Assembly (NCBI GenBank): GCA_018806985.1 | Contig: JADANN010000185.1 | Coordinates: 165,667-229,666, forward strand | Length of the DNA: 64,000 bases | Direction: 5' to 3' | DNA from: Angiostrongylus vasorum | Lineage: Eukaryota; Nematoda; Chromadorea; Rhabditida; Metastrongylidae | Shown here: positions 1-10,357 of the stretch, piece after piece | Numbering within the stretch: position 1 is the stretch's first letter | Layout: every line of letters starts with the position of its first letter | The notes under the pieces: model-generated | Databases searched by the model: none | What the model saw: the letters and a program-made list of their open reading frames with translations, nothing else | Told to the model about the DNA's origin: nothing | Translations under genes and position numbers: made by a program

Positions 1-200
1 TCTTTGTTTACGTACAAGCTGACGTTTTGGCGGATTTCGCCTTCCTCAGAGCGTGGAAGGGTCGTGTTGACAGCGATCTATTCGGCCAAGCACCTCCATG
101 ACCAAACAGGGAAAGCGCTGAACCAGGGTTTCAGTCACGTTGAGCACGGCTTTGCGCACTCACCGCTTTCTATGAGGCTTCCACTGAGTATGTCGCGTGG
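1..200 (-). repeat. Inverted copy of PLE terminal region
   Basis: Read on the minus strand, this stretch matches 820-1016 with scattered differences. It includes the end motif that reads GCTGACGTTTTGGCGG on the plus strand. The GAAA of the ribozyme-like motif has become AAAA here. Together with the right-hand copy it frames the GIY-YIG frame. Confidence 0.75.
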
Positions 201-218
201 AGAAAAAAAATAAAATAA

Positions 219-683
219 GTGGATAAAATGGTCCCGTTTATCCTACCCTTCATCTCAAATGATGTAAATGCAGCTATAAAACGCTGCTTAAGAAGGGCGG
301 GTCTAGAGAATTCGGTAAACGTAGTTGAAATGCCACAGAGTAATCTTAGGCGCCAACTACTTCGTAACCGCCTATATGACCGTCTATGTGCAACGAAAAA
401 TTGCATAGTTTGCCCTAATGGTAGAGACGGTGATTGCATGAGCTCGGGTACAGTTTATCTGATCTCCTGTAAGACGTGCGGAGACGAATACATTGGCGAA
501 ACAGGCAGACCCCTCTGTTTCCGCATAAAAGAACACCTAGTCGGCAAACGTAAACCAAATACCCCACTAGGCACGCATAGGACCAAGAGACATAGCGGGG
601 AGGACTTTCAAGTACGTGTCACGATCCTCGCGCAGGAATCGAGAACGCAAGCGCGCAAAACTCTTCCAGGCGTTCTGGATTAA
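219..683 (+). CDS. PLE GIY-YIG endonuclease domain (element-encoded, truncated)
   Basis: This open frame of about 154 codons matches the C-terminal part of PLE polyproteins. A basic linker (residues about 15-60, with RLYDRLC near 51-57) is followed by a Cys-rich motif (CATKNCIVCP, then GDC) and the GIY-YIG core: VYLISC near 79-84, CGDEYIGET near 87-95, then GRPLCFRIKEHL with the expected Arg, Glu and His. In PLEs this nuclease nicks target DNA to prime reverse transcription. The RT domain that should precede it is missing, so the frame is the remnant of a larger protein and the ATG at 219 is probably not a true start. The frame is uninterrupted through the nuclease core, unlike the copies at 34.1 and 44.5 kb. 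The last residues do not match the family and may follow a frameshift. Confidence 0.75.
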   Translation: MDKMVPFILPFISNDVNAAIKRCLRRAGLENSVNVVEMPQSNLRRQLLRNRLYDRLCATKNCIVCPNGRDGDCMSSGTVYLISCKTCGDEYIGETGRPLCFRIKEHLVGKRKPNTPLGTHRTKRHSGEDFQVRVTILAQESRTQARKTLPGVLD

Positions 684-966
684 TTCCAGAAATCCGAAAA
701 TGAACCGCAGGGAAGAATGCTTCATTATCACGCGGGATACTGGGCAGTATACAAGGCTGTTATTTTGATGGGAGGGGCATATTACGCTTCCATGTGAACT
801 CTGTGCGGTCAGTCTCCACGCGACATACTCAGTGGAAGCCTCATGGGGGGCGGTGGGTGTGCAGGGCTGTGTTCGATGTGATTGAAGTCTTGGTTCAGTG
901 TTTTCTCTGTTTGGTTATGGAGGTGTTTGGCCGAATGGATTGCTGTCAACATGACCTTTCCAGGCT

Positions 967-1007
967 CTGAGGAAGGCGAAATCCGCCGAAACGTCAGCTT
1001 GTACGTA
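967..1007 (+). ncRNA. Hammerhead-ribozyme-like motif in PLE end
   Basis: CTGAGGA (967-973) is followed by one A, a 4-bp hairpin GGCG/CGCC with loop AAATC (975-987), then GAAA (988-991). ACGT (991-994) can pair with ACGT (1003-1006), followed by A. PLEs are known to carry small hammerhead ribozymes in their terminal repeats, with conserved CUGANGA and GAAA boxes. The extra A before stem II and the lack of an obvious stem I partner argue against a standard active fold. Related motifs lie near 10-50 (-), 34805-34840 (+), 44043-44078 (-), 45898-45935 (-) and 46210-46245 (+). Confidence 0.45.
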
Positions 1008-1089
1008 AATAAAGAAATAAAATAACACCTCGTGTTTGCTAAACAGAACTAGAAAGAATTATTCAATCAATGCCGAGGTTAATAGAAAG

Positions 1090-2400
1090 TCGGACGTGGA
1101 AGCCAATAACCTTTGATGTTTCAGGCAGTACAGTCTTTTACAGTCCAGGGTCAACATTCCAGATCGGCCGCGGTTGCATACGCTCGCGGCTCCCGCACAC
1201 AATATAAGCCAGGTGCCTTCGACGGCGGAGACATGCCATCACTCACCTTATCCCCCGATCGGTAGCGCCGATAATCCGCTTCTCACAGCATCATTCCCAG
1301 TCATCCTCAATCATCTCAACTCATTTTCACTCATTCTCATTCATCCTCAGTAATCCACAGACTACTGAATCTCGTTTTTTAGCTTGTATACAGTGCGTTG
1401 TCAATAGTGGCTGATGTTTCCAAATGCGTTCTGTTTGCAACGCCATCGGTGGCATGTACCATTCCTCCCACAATGTACGCCATGTGTACAAGGCCGCAGT
1501 GCGGCCAACTTATGCTATGTATTCTGTTAAGCCGCTATAGGCTTATCATTTGCAGTCACTATCATTCTATCTCTTGACTCTTAGGCAATGGTGGCACCCA
1601 TCGATACTCAAACTTCACGTTGCAGACATAGCGTTATCCACGACCAGCCGCCTGACCGTGTTCCGTAGATGACTCATCATTTGTTGTGCACAGCACCGTC
1701 AATGCTCGTAACTTACTGTCCTCATCGATCATGCTAATGAGCACCTCACCGCTATAATGTTGATCCAAATCTCAGCCGAAAACACGGCTCGTCAGTATCC
1801 CTCTCCTCCCCCGACATACCGTCTCCCTCAACCGCCACAACGGCCGCGGATAGTGCGGGCGCGGCGTCACTCACGACTAACTAACGGTTATTTGTATGTA
1901 ATCATTCATTATTACTGTTATTATTGTATTATTGATGTAGTAATATTTAAATACCATTATCTCGTTGTTAGCCTCACTTCACCACTAGCCAGAGCACCAC
2001 ATAACTTTAAGTCGCGTGATTCTTTTACCACTACTCTATCGTTACTATAATGATATTAATATTGTATATATGTATGTAAACGGTATAATTACCAGAGTTC
2101 GACGTTGGTAGATCAATACAACAACTAAAGGTCCGCGTGGCTAATACTCTACACAAACTGAACCGCTCGTAGCCGCCGCTAACTATTCGTTACAAAATTC
2201 GAAGATGGGTTGCATTGTGGAGTCATTCGATACGTTGGTGTACAGCGCTGTAACATCGAAGGACTCCATCACGTACGCCTTGTTAGGGAGGAGCGCTACA
2301 TAGACGTTCTAGAGACATTTGTTTGTTCGCAGGGGTGAGCTTGAATATGTTTGAGCAGATGGGTTAGTATTAGGCTTAGAAACCAAGTTATTCTATCCGT
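1090..2400. other. No gene recognised; two GC-rich patches
   Basis: I see no coding region or named element here. GC-rich patches lie at about 1160-1270 and 1790-1880. A TCATT/TCATCCTCA-rich stretch at about 1300-1345 is a simple-sequence-like run. The frame at 1757-2050 has no recognisable motif and is probably chance. Confidence 0.3.
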
Positions 2401-2639
2401 TGGCCCGTCTACCCTCTCAATTTTGACAAAAATTCGTTTATGACCTTCAAAATTGCAAAGCTCAGAACTGGCAAGAAAAGTTTAACTTTTGACAAAATGT
2501 AACGACATATTAGAAAAAGCTTAAACAGCTTTCTAAATAATATTGTAAAGTGCGAAAAGATATCTTGAAGTAAAAATGCATTAAAACAATAATAATATTT
2601 TGAAACAATTAGTTTTTTTTGCAGAAGTTAATATTAAAG

Positions 2640-2697
2640 TTATGGTTATTTGGATTTTTGGATTTAAAATCGGACCTTTTATATGTTACAGCCTAAT
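2640..2697 (+). mobile_element. Solo 3' end of a mariner element
   Basis: TTTAAAATCGGACCTTTTATATG followed by TTACAGCC, read in reverse, matches the inverted repeat of the mariner at 8832-10121 (TGTAACATAT then GTCCGATTTTA). The preceding TTATGGTTATTT matches that element's end region at about 10066-10077. No transposase frame accompanies it, so this is a remnant. Confidence 0.4.
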
Positions 2698-2699
2698 AT

Positions 2700-3480
2700 T
2701 ATCCTACTGAGAGATTCAGAGCAAAAGAATCAGACAGCAGTTCATAGAGTATTTTTCCATATTCCTACGAAGACCTGAGCGTTACGTGTGAGGTGATGGG
2801 CGTCCATAAATATTACGACTATCATAAGTAAATTTAAAGTGGTAGTACATGCGTTTGACGATTCCATCAATTGTTCCTACTCTTTTATGTCACCATATGT
2901 TTCCATAGTTATTATGTCAATTATTAACTAGATTTATATTTCTTAATATTCATTAGCGGTCTTACTGTATGTAAACATTTCCATGTCATTCTGAAAACTG
3001 ACTCGTAGAACTACTTTTCACTGGAAACTGCAATGTTTCTGATGCATTGGTCGAGAAGGGAATGCAATCTTCATCATCTTCTTGAACTGTTGCCGACTCA
3101 AACGGGTACGTTACTATTATATCGTGTTGGATGAAATAGATTGGTCGCTAGCTTACTAGGTCATCCAAGGTTACCTTCCGTCATGTCACTGGACTGTTAT
3201 TTAGGCCTTATTCGATTTTCATTGAGGGAGTTGCTAAGTTTCATATTGTTGAGATCACACTGTGCAAGACTGTTGTCAAGGGAATACTTCACAGACCTTA
3301 TAAGACCCTCATACAATACCCCCTGCCACGGAGCATTAGGAATTCTTGTTCTCCTTGTAATTCCTTTTTCTCCACAATGTCTTTGATAATAAAGTGTCAT
3401 AGGTGACAGAACAATAAGGTTCGTAAAATCTGTTCCACGAAAGTAAATTTCGGTGCGTTATTAGAGATACCACCCAAAGG
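2700..3480. other. No gene recognised
   Basis: This is anonymous AT-rich sequence. The 81-codon frame at 3141-3386 has no recognised motif, and the opposite strand is partly open over the same bases. Both are probably chance. Confidence 0.3.
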
Positions 3481-3835
3481 TTTACCACCTCATCGTGGCT
3501 TCAAAGTGTTCCTGTGTGTTGAACTGCGATATACAGCGGGAGGATTCATCCTCACCCAACAGGGCCTCACATGCTAAGAAGAAGTCTGGCATTTCCGTCA
3601 AGCCACTGGTAAGAGTAAACCGACACCATAATCCACCACAGTCCTGGTATCCAACTGGCCGCATCGTGGCAAATCTCTCTTTGATTCACAAGGGCGGTGA
3701 CTGCCCTTGCTGGTGACAACCAACCTGGAGAATGCTTGGGCTAAGCTGACCTCGTGACACAAGGGAACCACATCGGTTATTAAGCCATCGAAGCTCCAAA
3801 AAAGTGGAGATTATGCTGGGGCCCGCTCAACCAGC
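3480..3835 (+). repeat. Dispersed SINE-like repeat (family F1), plus copy
   Basis: This is one copy of a roughly 370-bp repeat also at 19135-19530, 32625-32985 and 50641-51015 (all minus), with a 5' part at about 23930-24080. Shared marks are a head with GCTGCGAT...ACAGCGG, a middle with AAATCTC..TGATTCACAAGGGCGG, and a tail with GCTGGGGCC. The tail matches the 3' end of the RTE LINE at 20001, suggesting a SINE that borrows that LINE's machinery. The frame at 3495-3716 is a chance reading of the repeat. Confidence 0.6.
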
Positions 3836-3999
3836 GAAGGCGCGCCATCAAAGTATCCAACTACATAGGTAATAAGAATACATGTTTTCACGGACGTTCC
3901 CCCCCCCCATAGCATGTCTTGGATAATTCATCGGTCGATTACAAAAAAGTGTAGGAGAAGACTCCCGTATATCAAAAGTGAAGTACCGGAACGAAAATG

Positions 4000-4235
4000 A
4001 GACCTACAGGTGTTACACCGTGCGCCCCGTCTACTTTATTATGACATCTGTTCGTCTCCAGAGTGTTAAGGAGCATATGAAGCAGTGGAATGGAGCGGTT
4101 ACCAACGATTTTGATCACTGTTTGTGAACCTGTTGCAACTTTACATTTTCCATGAGCTAGTCATTAACAGCAGGCAAACCACCATTTGATTATACTGGCT
4201 TGTCTTTAGAAATATATTTTCTTGCGGTAATTGCC
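4000..4235 (-). pseudogene. Broken copy of an unknown short coding exon
   Basis: On the minus strand, different frames give ENIFLKTSQYNQM and SQTVIKIV, then RCHNKVDG and TPVGLIF. The frame at 49348-49611 (+) has the matching stretches ENIFVKIRQYHPM, SQTVIKIV, RCHNDVEG and TPTGAMF in one frame. This copy needs a frameshift and has an in-frame stop, so it is the decayed partner in an inverted duplication. I do not recognise the protein. Confidence 0.4.
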
Positions 4236-5420
4236 GCTTATCTCCTCAGTTTGTTAATGGAACAATAGTGTGATGTTGCATTTCATTGAGAATGCTCCGA
4301 TACGTGAACTCTGTTTCTCTCACCGCACCTTTTATGTTGTATTACGTGTGATTCTCGGTGTACTTTCAGGAGACTACTTGTGATCCATTGCTGCTGTTGC
4401 ACGCTGCCTCTTCAGTCGTGACCAGCACTTACTACTTCGACCGCTGTTCTTGGACGAAATAGTTATTAATGCTAACCATGACTAGCTAAGCGCTTCTAAT
4501 AAAGCTTGTAAATTCAACTCGAATGTGGTTTCCGAGACAACAAGTGAGTCCCAGCATATTTTCATGATTTCTTCGAGACATCCTGTTTATGATATTCAAT
4601 GGTATTTTTTGTGCCTAAATTGTTCTTTATTAGATCATGATGTCGCAGGACATTTTCATGTCATTATGCTAGTAATTTTCAGTCGCAATGACTTGTAAAA
4701 TTTTAGGAATGGCGACACAAGGTGCAGCCACATCACAAAAGGAAGTCCACTGTGCCACAGAGAAGGCGAACAGCCATGAAGACCTCTCAGAAGTAGAGCT
4801 ACGATGGCATTCATCGTTTTAGTATGCTTTATGTGTTATAAACGCACGTGTGCAGTAGTAGTTGGAGGCGCCACAGCGACACACACGTGGAATCGATCCC
4901 CGCGCGCATTGCCGACAAAGCCTTCCTTCCCTGCGGAGTCGGCATATTGGTGCCAGACTTTTCTGCGAGGATAGCAGACTGGCTCGAAACATCGGTAGGC
5001 CACCGCAAGTCACTGCAGAGGTCAGATATGCATTCAATCACCTCCGTCGGCACTTGATGAAATCGAATGCATTGCACATCCGTCAGGGATTGATCAACGG
5101 CGAAACCTTTATCCTTTTCTATGTGTTATGGTTATAATAGAGTGTACCAGAAATTAATCATTACTTATTTACGAAAAAACACTGTATATGTTAAGATTTT
5201 CTGCAGTATAACGAGTCTACGAGGTGACGAGTTCCATGTGAAGTGCTTTTTTTTCTTCTATGCGATTACAGTTTGTAATTTCATTGATGGTTCCAATACT
5301 AATCTCTGCGTTCTATCGTGCTATTTGTATATTTTTGACAGAACATCGTCAATGATGGGATACTGTATATTGTCTAATTTACCAGTATGGTGTGAAATCC
5401 GTAGTATTGTATAGAGTGAA
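4080..5420. repeat. Left copy of an inverted segmental duplication (partner 48470-49600)
   Basis: Read in reverse, 48470-48640 matches about 5220-5400 (ATTTGCATATTTTGACA, the TTTTTTTTCTTCTATG block). 48800-49345 matches about 4270-4760. The left copy has gained a SINE at 4848-5125. Divergence is considerable, so the duplication is old. Confidence 0.55.
4848..5125 (+). repeat. tRNA-derived SINE (family S1)
   Basis: The tRNA-like head carries a B-box-like GGAATCGATCCCCG. The body reads GTCGGCATATTGGTGCCAGAC, then CATTCAATCACCT, and the 3' end TTGATCAACGGCGAAACC. The copy at 31285-31565 keeps a clearer A box (GTGGCTCAGTGGTC). Minus copies are at 10885-11160, 36340-36600 and, partial, 6228-6345. 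Such elements are transcribed by RNA polymerase III and moved by LINE proteins. The short frames here are chance. Confidence 0.65.
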
Positions 5421-6225
5421 TAGTAATTCATGTAATTGTTACCGCTTTTTGGAAGGCGCTGAAATTTATGAAGATATTGCAAGAGTTTTCTTTCTCGAAA
5501 GATCGACTTTTAACAACTCCTTCACAAAGGAGCAGAATTATTTTTTGACAATGTCCAAGTGTCTTTGAGATGACACCAGATCGTTTCCTTGTGTCTCGAA
5601 ATTCAATCGCTAACGTTTCGTCGAATTCACTATTCAAATCGTACAGTAGTGGTACTGTTGTCCAGCTTTGTGCAATGAATACTACTATACAGCCTCACTG
5701 GAAAAATTACTGCGCAAATCCTTATCTGTTTGAGAACGTGCATTGTTTCTTCTATTCATTAGGTTCTTTTTTTTTGAGATCAAGACCGATCACGTCCTTC
5801 TAACATCTGAACAGCTACAGCAGACATTTCGTCCTGATAACATCAGCATCATTTTGAGAGGAGAAAGTTGCGGCAAAGACGTTCCCTGAAAATGAGAACA
5901 GATAATGGGTAGCCATGGAATTATGTAAGCGAACGTCATATCTGTTTTGCGATATAAACCACAGTCTGTCGGAAAAGAAATCGACGTGATTGGTTTTCCG
6001 AATAGTGAAGACCTTATCTTACGTACACTTAAGAAGTTCAAGAAGCACACTGAACTATTTGAAGGATGAACAGTGCAAAAAACGATAACAAGCTACATTC
6101 CGATCAGGTCTTTCAAAAGGAGCCACCAAATTACCAGTCCATTGAGGTCTCTGTTCCTACCAGTCTGACTGAATTTTGCAGTTCTCCCCACGCAGCTGAG
6201 TCACAGGTTGGTGAAGAATAATAAG
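5420..6225. other. No gene recognised
   Basis: Short frames on both strands (5428-5637 minus, 5570-5803 plus, 5790-6050 minus) overlap and show no motif. I see no repeat copy elsewhere in the window. Confidence 0.3.
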
Positions 6226-6227
6226 AT

Positions 6228-6345
6228 AAATCGTTTGGCATGATCTAATCCCTATGAGAGGCACCACGCATTCGACTTCACCGAGCTGTCTACAATTAAC
6301 TGAATGCAGATTCCGGCCTGCACAATGTCTTGTGGTGGACCGCCG
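6228..6345 (-). repeat. Partial SINE S1, minus copy
   Basis: The sequence from ATCCCTATGAGAGGC through GCATTCGACTTCACCGAGC to ACTGAATGC matches the 3' end of S1 on the minus strand. The tRNA-like head is absent. Confidence 0.5.
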
Positions 6346-8831
6346 ACGAATGATGGCAACGCTTTAATAGCTTTTTTCCACTTCAAGAAGTGTCAAGGAA
6401 ATTGTTGAAAAAATTATGTTGTTACATCGTCAATACGCGACTAAGAAAGATCAGGTCATTAAAGGGTTAAAAAGCAATTTCCATTGTCAATGGCTACGAT
6501 TGACAGAGTGAATGAAGATCACTCCTGAGAAGATATATCAATTATTAACGATAATCCAGCTTCAACAATAGAAATGTTGTTAGGTAGTGATGCCGATGTT
6601 TGTGGCGGTCGCTGTGTGGTCTGTTTGACAAGGCAACGACGCATCCACTCAGTTGGGTCAGTGGAAGGGTTTGCCACCCTCTATCGCCCCCGAAATGACG
6701 ATGGATTGCGCTAGTGTAGCTATCGAAATCTCTGAAGAATCAGGTGTGCTTTACCGTTTTCGTAGGAGTAAGTTATCAGAAGCATTTGGCTTTGTAGGTC
6801 CGTGATTCTCCGAGAATTCTAATTGGTATTCGATTTAAAACATTCGATGAATATGTGGGTTTTGGCTCCATTCATTCCAAGTGGTATCGCTTCCTACTAA
6901 GATTGTTTTTAGTTTCACACATACAAGTTCTGAGTTTGCCATATCTTAAAAATTGAAAGTAGTCCTTGCTTAGTTTACTATTTTGATGGTCCGCTTTCAC
7001 AAGTCCTATGGTCTTCTGCGTAGTTTTCCAGTCATTCCTTCGGTGTACGTTTATCGTTCAATGTGGTCTGCTTTGAGCACATGAGAACCTGTGACGCATT
7101 GATAAGGATATCGCTAGAAACAGTCATAAAGTATACAAAAGGTAACTAGAACAGAGTAGATACTTGTATTCAATCAACAAGTAATAACTACAGTGTAGAA
7201 TCGGACGGTGGAGCTAAAGACTATTTAAGGCGGTGTTTTGAAAGAAATCCTGAACCTATTGATGAAATCCAAAAACGGCGGAACTCACCAAATAAGTTTG
7301 GTGTGTGAAATAAAGATTCGGAATGAAGACGTTAAAATAGAAATACAGAACAGCAAAAACTTTTTATCCCGCCAATGAACCGATTTTTTTCTCCTTAATT
7401 CGACTAAAGGTTTTGTTAGAGCCTTACGAATTGTCTAATAACATGTTGATTATTCATCATGCCGATGTTAAGCAAAGGCAGGTTTTCAGGAACAAAATGG
7501 GAAGTTTATGCATAATCGTTTATTGTTAAGCTGAAAGGGAGGATAATTTCAAAGAAAAAACTTTATTGGGCTGTCCTTTCGCATCCTCGCCTCATCCGGA
7601 GCCCCGATTTCATTTCAAAAGGGAGAAGACAGTTGAGTGAAGACAAAAAAAAAGAAGCGATCTATAAGAGATAGGTGCTGGAGTGGACCAAAACACCGAG
7701 CTGTCTTCAGGTGATGTCAACTGTGGCACACAATTCAGATGGTGAAACGGAAAGCTTTATTGTGAGGTAGATCTTTGCAGAGGACTGTGTAGATTTTTGT
7801 TGTTGTTGGTTTTCCAATCATCGAAGTTGGAACAGCCCGCACAAGCATACGGTATCAAATATGTCGGATGCAGGAACGAATCGCTTTCCTCGCTTTGTTA
7901 TGAACAAAGACATTAGTTACATAACAGAGAAAACAATTGTCGATGTTGGCCAGCTAGCATGCATTAAAGTAATACTGAAAGATATCACAAACTTCCTAGC
8001 TACTGTATGTCTACACTCGACTAAACTCTAAGCTTTTAAAGTAAAGCTACCAGTCCGTTTCCTTAATGAAAACTGGCTATCACCTCCTTCAAATAAGGAT
8101 TTTATTCCACTTAAGGGTATATTTTTTTACCATCGGCTTACAGAGCTAAGAATAATATAATAATTAGAATAACAGACAAACTGTTATGAAAACGGGACGG
8201 AATCACACAATGGATGAGGTCCCACCTTTATAAGTGCCGTTAGATCTACGTTACATAATCGTTATATGGTCCCAGCACCGACATTACAGAACCACTGACA
8301 ATGATAACATCCTTTTCTGATGTGTGATATGCAGCACAAGTTATGGGCTACTTGACAAGAAATCCAACATTTGTTTGGTGGTCTCCGGACCGGGTTTACT
8401 GCATTCCATTGGAGGCTTAGCTAACGCTAACGTGAATTATTAGTGAGTTAAGGGATCTATCAATGCTTATGTCAAATGTGATGCGTATATTATGGGTTTT
8501 TCCTTATAAAAAAACAATAAATGTTATAACAACTATTCCCTCATTAATATATTCTCTTAATATCAAATCTGCTGTTTGACTAAGGTAAACCTTCCATTCT
8601 GGCTCAACAACCTGTTCACTATCTTTAATAGGCTTTCCTTTCGCTTCACTGCTTCCGACGCAAGCAAAGCACGCCGTACGCTACCACGCGCTTTTGTTGC
8701 AATCTGATCCATTACGGAATCCGCTACTGTGAGCCTAATCTTATCCGCCGCAGTTAAGCACACTTGACGTAGTTTATCATCACTGGGTGCCGCAACTGTG
8801 ATGGTCATGCACTTTGAGTTTAATGGACCTA

Positions 8832-10121
8832 CTAAGTTGTAACATATGAGACGTCCGATTTTATTGTTTTGACTATTTGTGTTGTTTTTTCAAATAAAAT
8901 TTTTGTTTTCTTAGTGATGTTTAATACATATATTTTCCAAGCAGAAAGCTGCCATTTTTTGCATATAGGGTTGGTTTTCTTAGGAGTTATTACTTTGACA
9001 TTTCCATATGCTTTAATTTTAGTATGAATCAACGTGGTATTCGTGTCCCTTTTTTGTCCGAGTGGAAGAGTGGACATAACTGCCGCGACAGGAGCTAGCA
9101 ATATCATCAACTATGGGGTGAAGATAGTGTTGGTGAGTCGACAGTGCGAACATGGTTGCGGAAATTTCGATCCAGTGATTTCGACCTGGAAGATGAGGTA
9201 GGCCGCGGATGCCACACTGAACTTGACGACGACCAATTGTAGGCATTAATGGAAGCAAAAAACACGCGAACAACTGTTCGAGAGCTTGCAGAATAGCTCG
9301 TTGTAAGCACGGGAGCAATTTCCGCTCACTTGAATCGCACAGAAAAGACAAAAAACTCGAGAAGTGAGTGCCGCGCTAATTTAAAAGATGATCAAAAAAA
9401 ATTGTTGTTTTGAGATGTCGTCTGCTCTTATTGTGCGCAACAAAAAACGACCCTTTTCCTGACAAAATTGTGAAATGCGGCGAGAAGTGGATTCCGTACG
9501 ACAACAAGGAAGTTCAGCTCAATGGTTGGATTCCGATCAGGCTCCACAGCACTTCTCAAATTAAAATTGCACTAAAAAATGGTTATGGTGAGTGTTTGGT
9601 GGTTTGCGGCTAGGCTAATTTATCACAGACTTTTGAATCCTCGCAAAACTGTTACGGAAGGGAAGTATTGTCAACAAATGGATGATATACGCCGTGAACT
9701 CCAATAACAGAGACCAGCATTAGTCAACAGAAATGGACTAGTCTTCTCCACGACAACGCCAGGCCTCACGTTCCGGAACCTGCACTGCAGAAGTTGAATG
9801 AGTTTGGTTAAGAAACCTTGCCTCATGCGCCATATTCAGCAGACCTCTCACCTACCTGCTCTCACTTCTTCAAGCATCTTGACAACTTCCTGCGCGAGAA
9901 ATGCTTCACCAACCACGATGAGGCAAAAAATGGCTTCAAGGAATTCATCGCATCCAGAACTCCAGAATTTTTATGCAACTGGAAAATTTATATTTGTTTC
10001 TTGTTGGAAAAGCGTGCTAATTCTAACGTTTCTTATTTCGACTGATAAAATTATTATAGAAGACGTTATGGATATTTAAAGTTTGCATTTAAAATCGGAT
10101 GTTTCGTGTGTTGTAATCCAG
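8832..10121 (+). mobile_element. Complete but inactive mariner (Tc1/mariner) element, 1290 bp
   Basis: The ends are imperfect inverted repeats of about 30 bp: left CTAAGTTGTAAC then GTCCGATTTTA, right (reverse) CTGGATTACAAC then ATCCGATTTTA. TA dinucleotides flank it at 8830-8831 and 10122-10123, the expected target duplication. A length of 1.29 kb is typical of mariner. It lies in the RFC3-like exon, in the A of an ATA codon. The decayed transposase reads on the plus strand. Confidence 0.9.
9085..10045 (+). pseudogene. Mariner transposase (DD34D type), degenerate
   Basis: Conserved blocks appear in order across several frames: GESTVRTWLRKFRSSDFDLED and VGRGCHTELDDDQL (helix-turn-helix and linker), CGEKWIPYDN (region of the first catalytic Asp, here Gly), LLHDNARPHV (second catalytic Asp kept), and PHAPYSADLSPTCSHFF, where the third Asp of the usual TDYH/SDYH is Cys. 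Stops and frameshifts occur between blocks. Two of three catalytic residues are lost, so it cannot transpose itself. Confidence 0.85.
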
Positions 10122-10357
10122 TATAGACACCTGGACAACCTGCCCATCACTTTGTACATGAGGAATTTTCAACCAGCTAATCAGAGATACACCGAATTTT
10201 TTCTTAATCTGGTGCCCTTCATTGCAATCTTTTTGCGTCTACCCTATTTACTGAACATTTTTGTGGTTAACTAATTTATTGGTCTCATAAGGCGACGGCG
10301 TGAAATATCACAGAAATGGATTGTCCATCATAAACAGTTTGTGGATGGCTCCTCGCT

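Larger units (their letters stand above)
1..1080 (+). mobile_element. Penelope-like element (PLE) 3' fragment with inverted ends
   Basis: This fragment of a PLE retroelement keeps the C-terminal GIY-YIG endonuclease frame and the 3' region, while the reverse transcriptase (RT) is absent. About 1-200 is the reverse complement of about 820-1016, so the endonuclease frame lies between inverted copies of the element's terminal region, an arrangement common in PLEs. The 3' tail is AT-rich (AATAAAG) and runs to about 1070-1080, where ATGCCGAGG then TAATAGAAAG appears. Near-identical tails occur at 46.25-46.34 kb and, more diverged, at 34.93-34.97 kb. The left edge may be cut by the window. The element class is secure; the exact ends are not. 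Confidence 0.8.
8520..10130 (-). pseudogene. RFC3-like (clamp-loader small subunit) exon, split by a mariner
   Basis: The exon reads on the minus strand from an acceptor GTTGTCCAG at 10131-10139. It encodes VSI, is cut by the mariner (8832-10121), and resumes as GPLNSKCMTITVAAPSDDKL. A helix-rich part with GSVRRALLASEAVK follows. After one frame change (about 8640-8660) it reads EPEWKVYLSQTADLI. Human RFC3 has the same order of motifs: I-P-x-RSRC, V-APS, the NLRKALL lid helix, and DWEVYLRETA. RFC3 is part of the pentameric loader that places PCNA on DNA. Only this exon region is seen. The frameshift, the transposon and the missing remaining exons make it a pseudogene. Relatives lie at 31560-31750 (-) and 61214-61300 (+). 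The family match is by eye. Confidence 0.55.
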
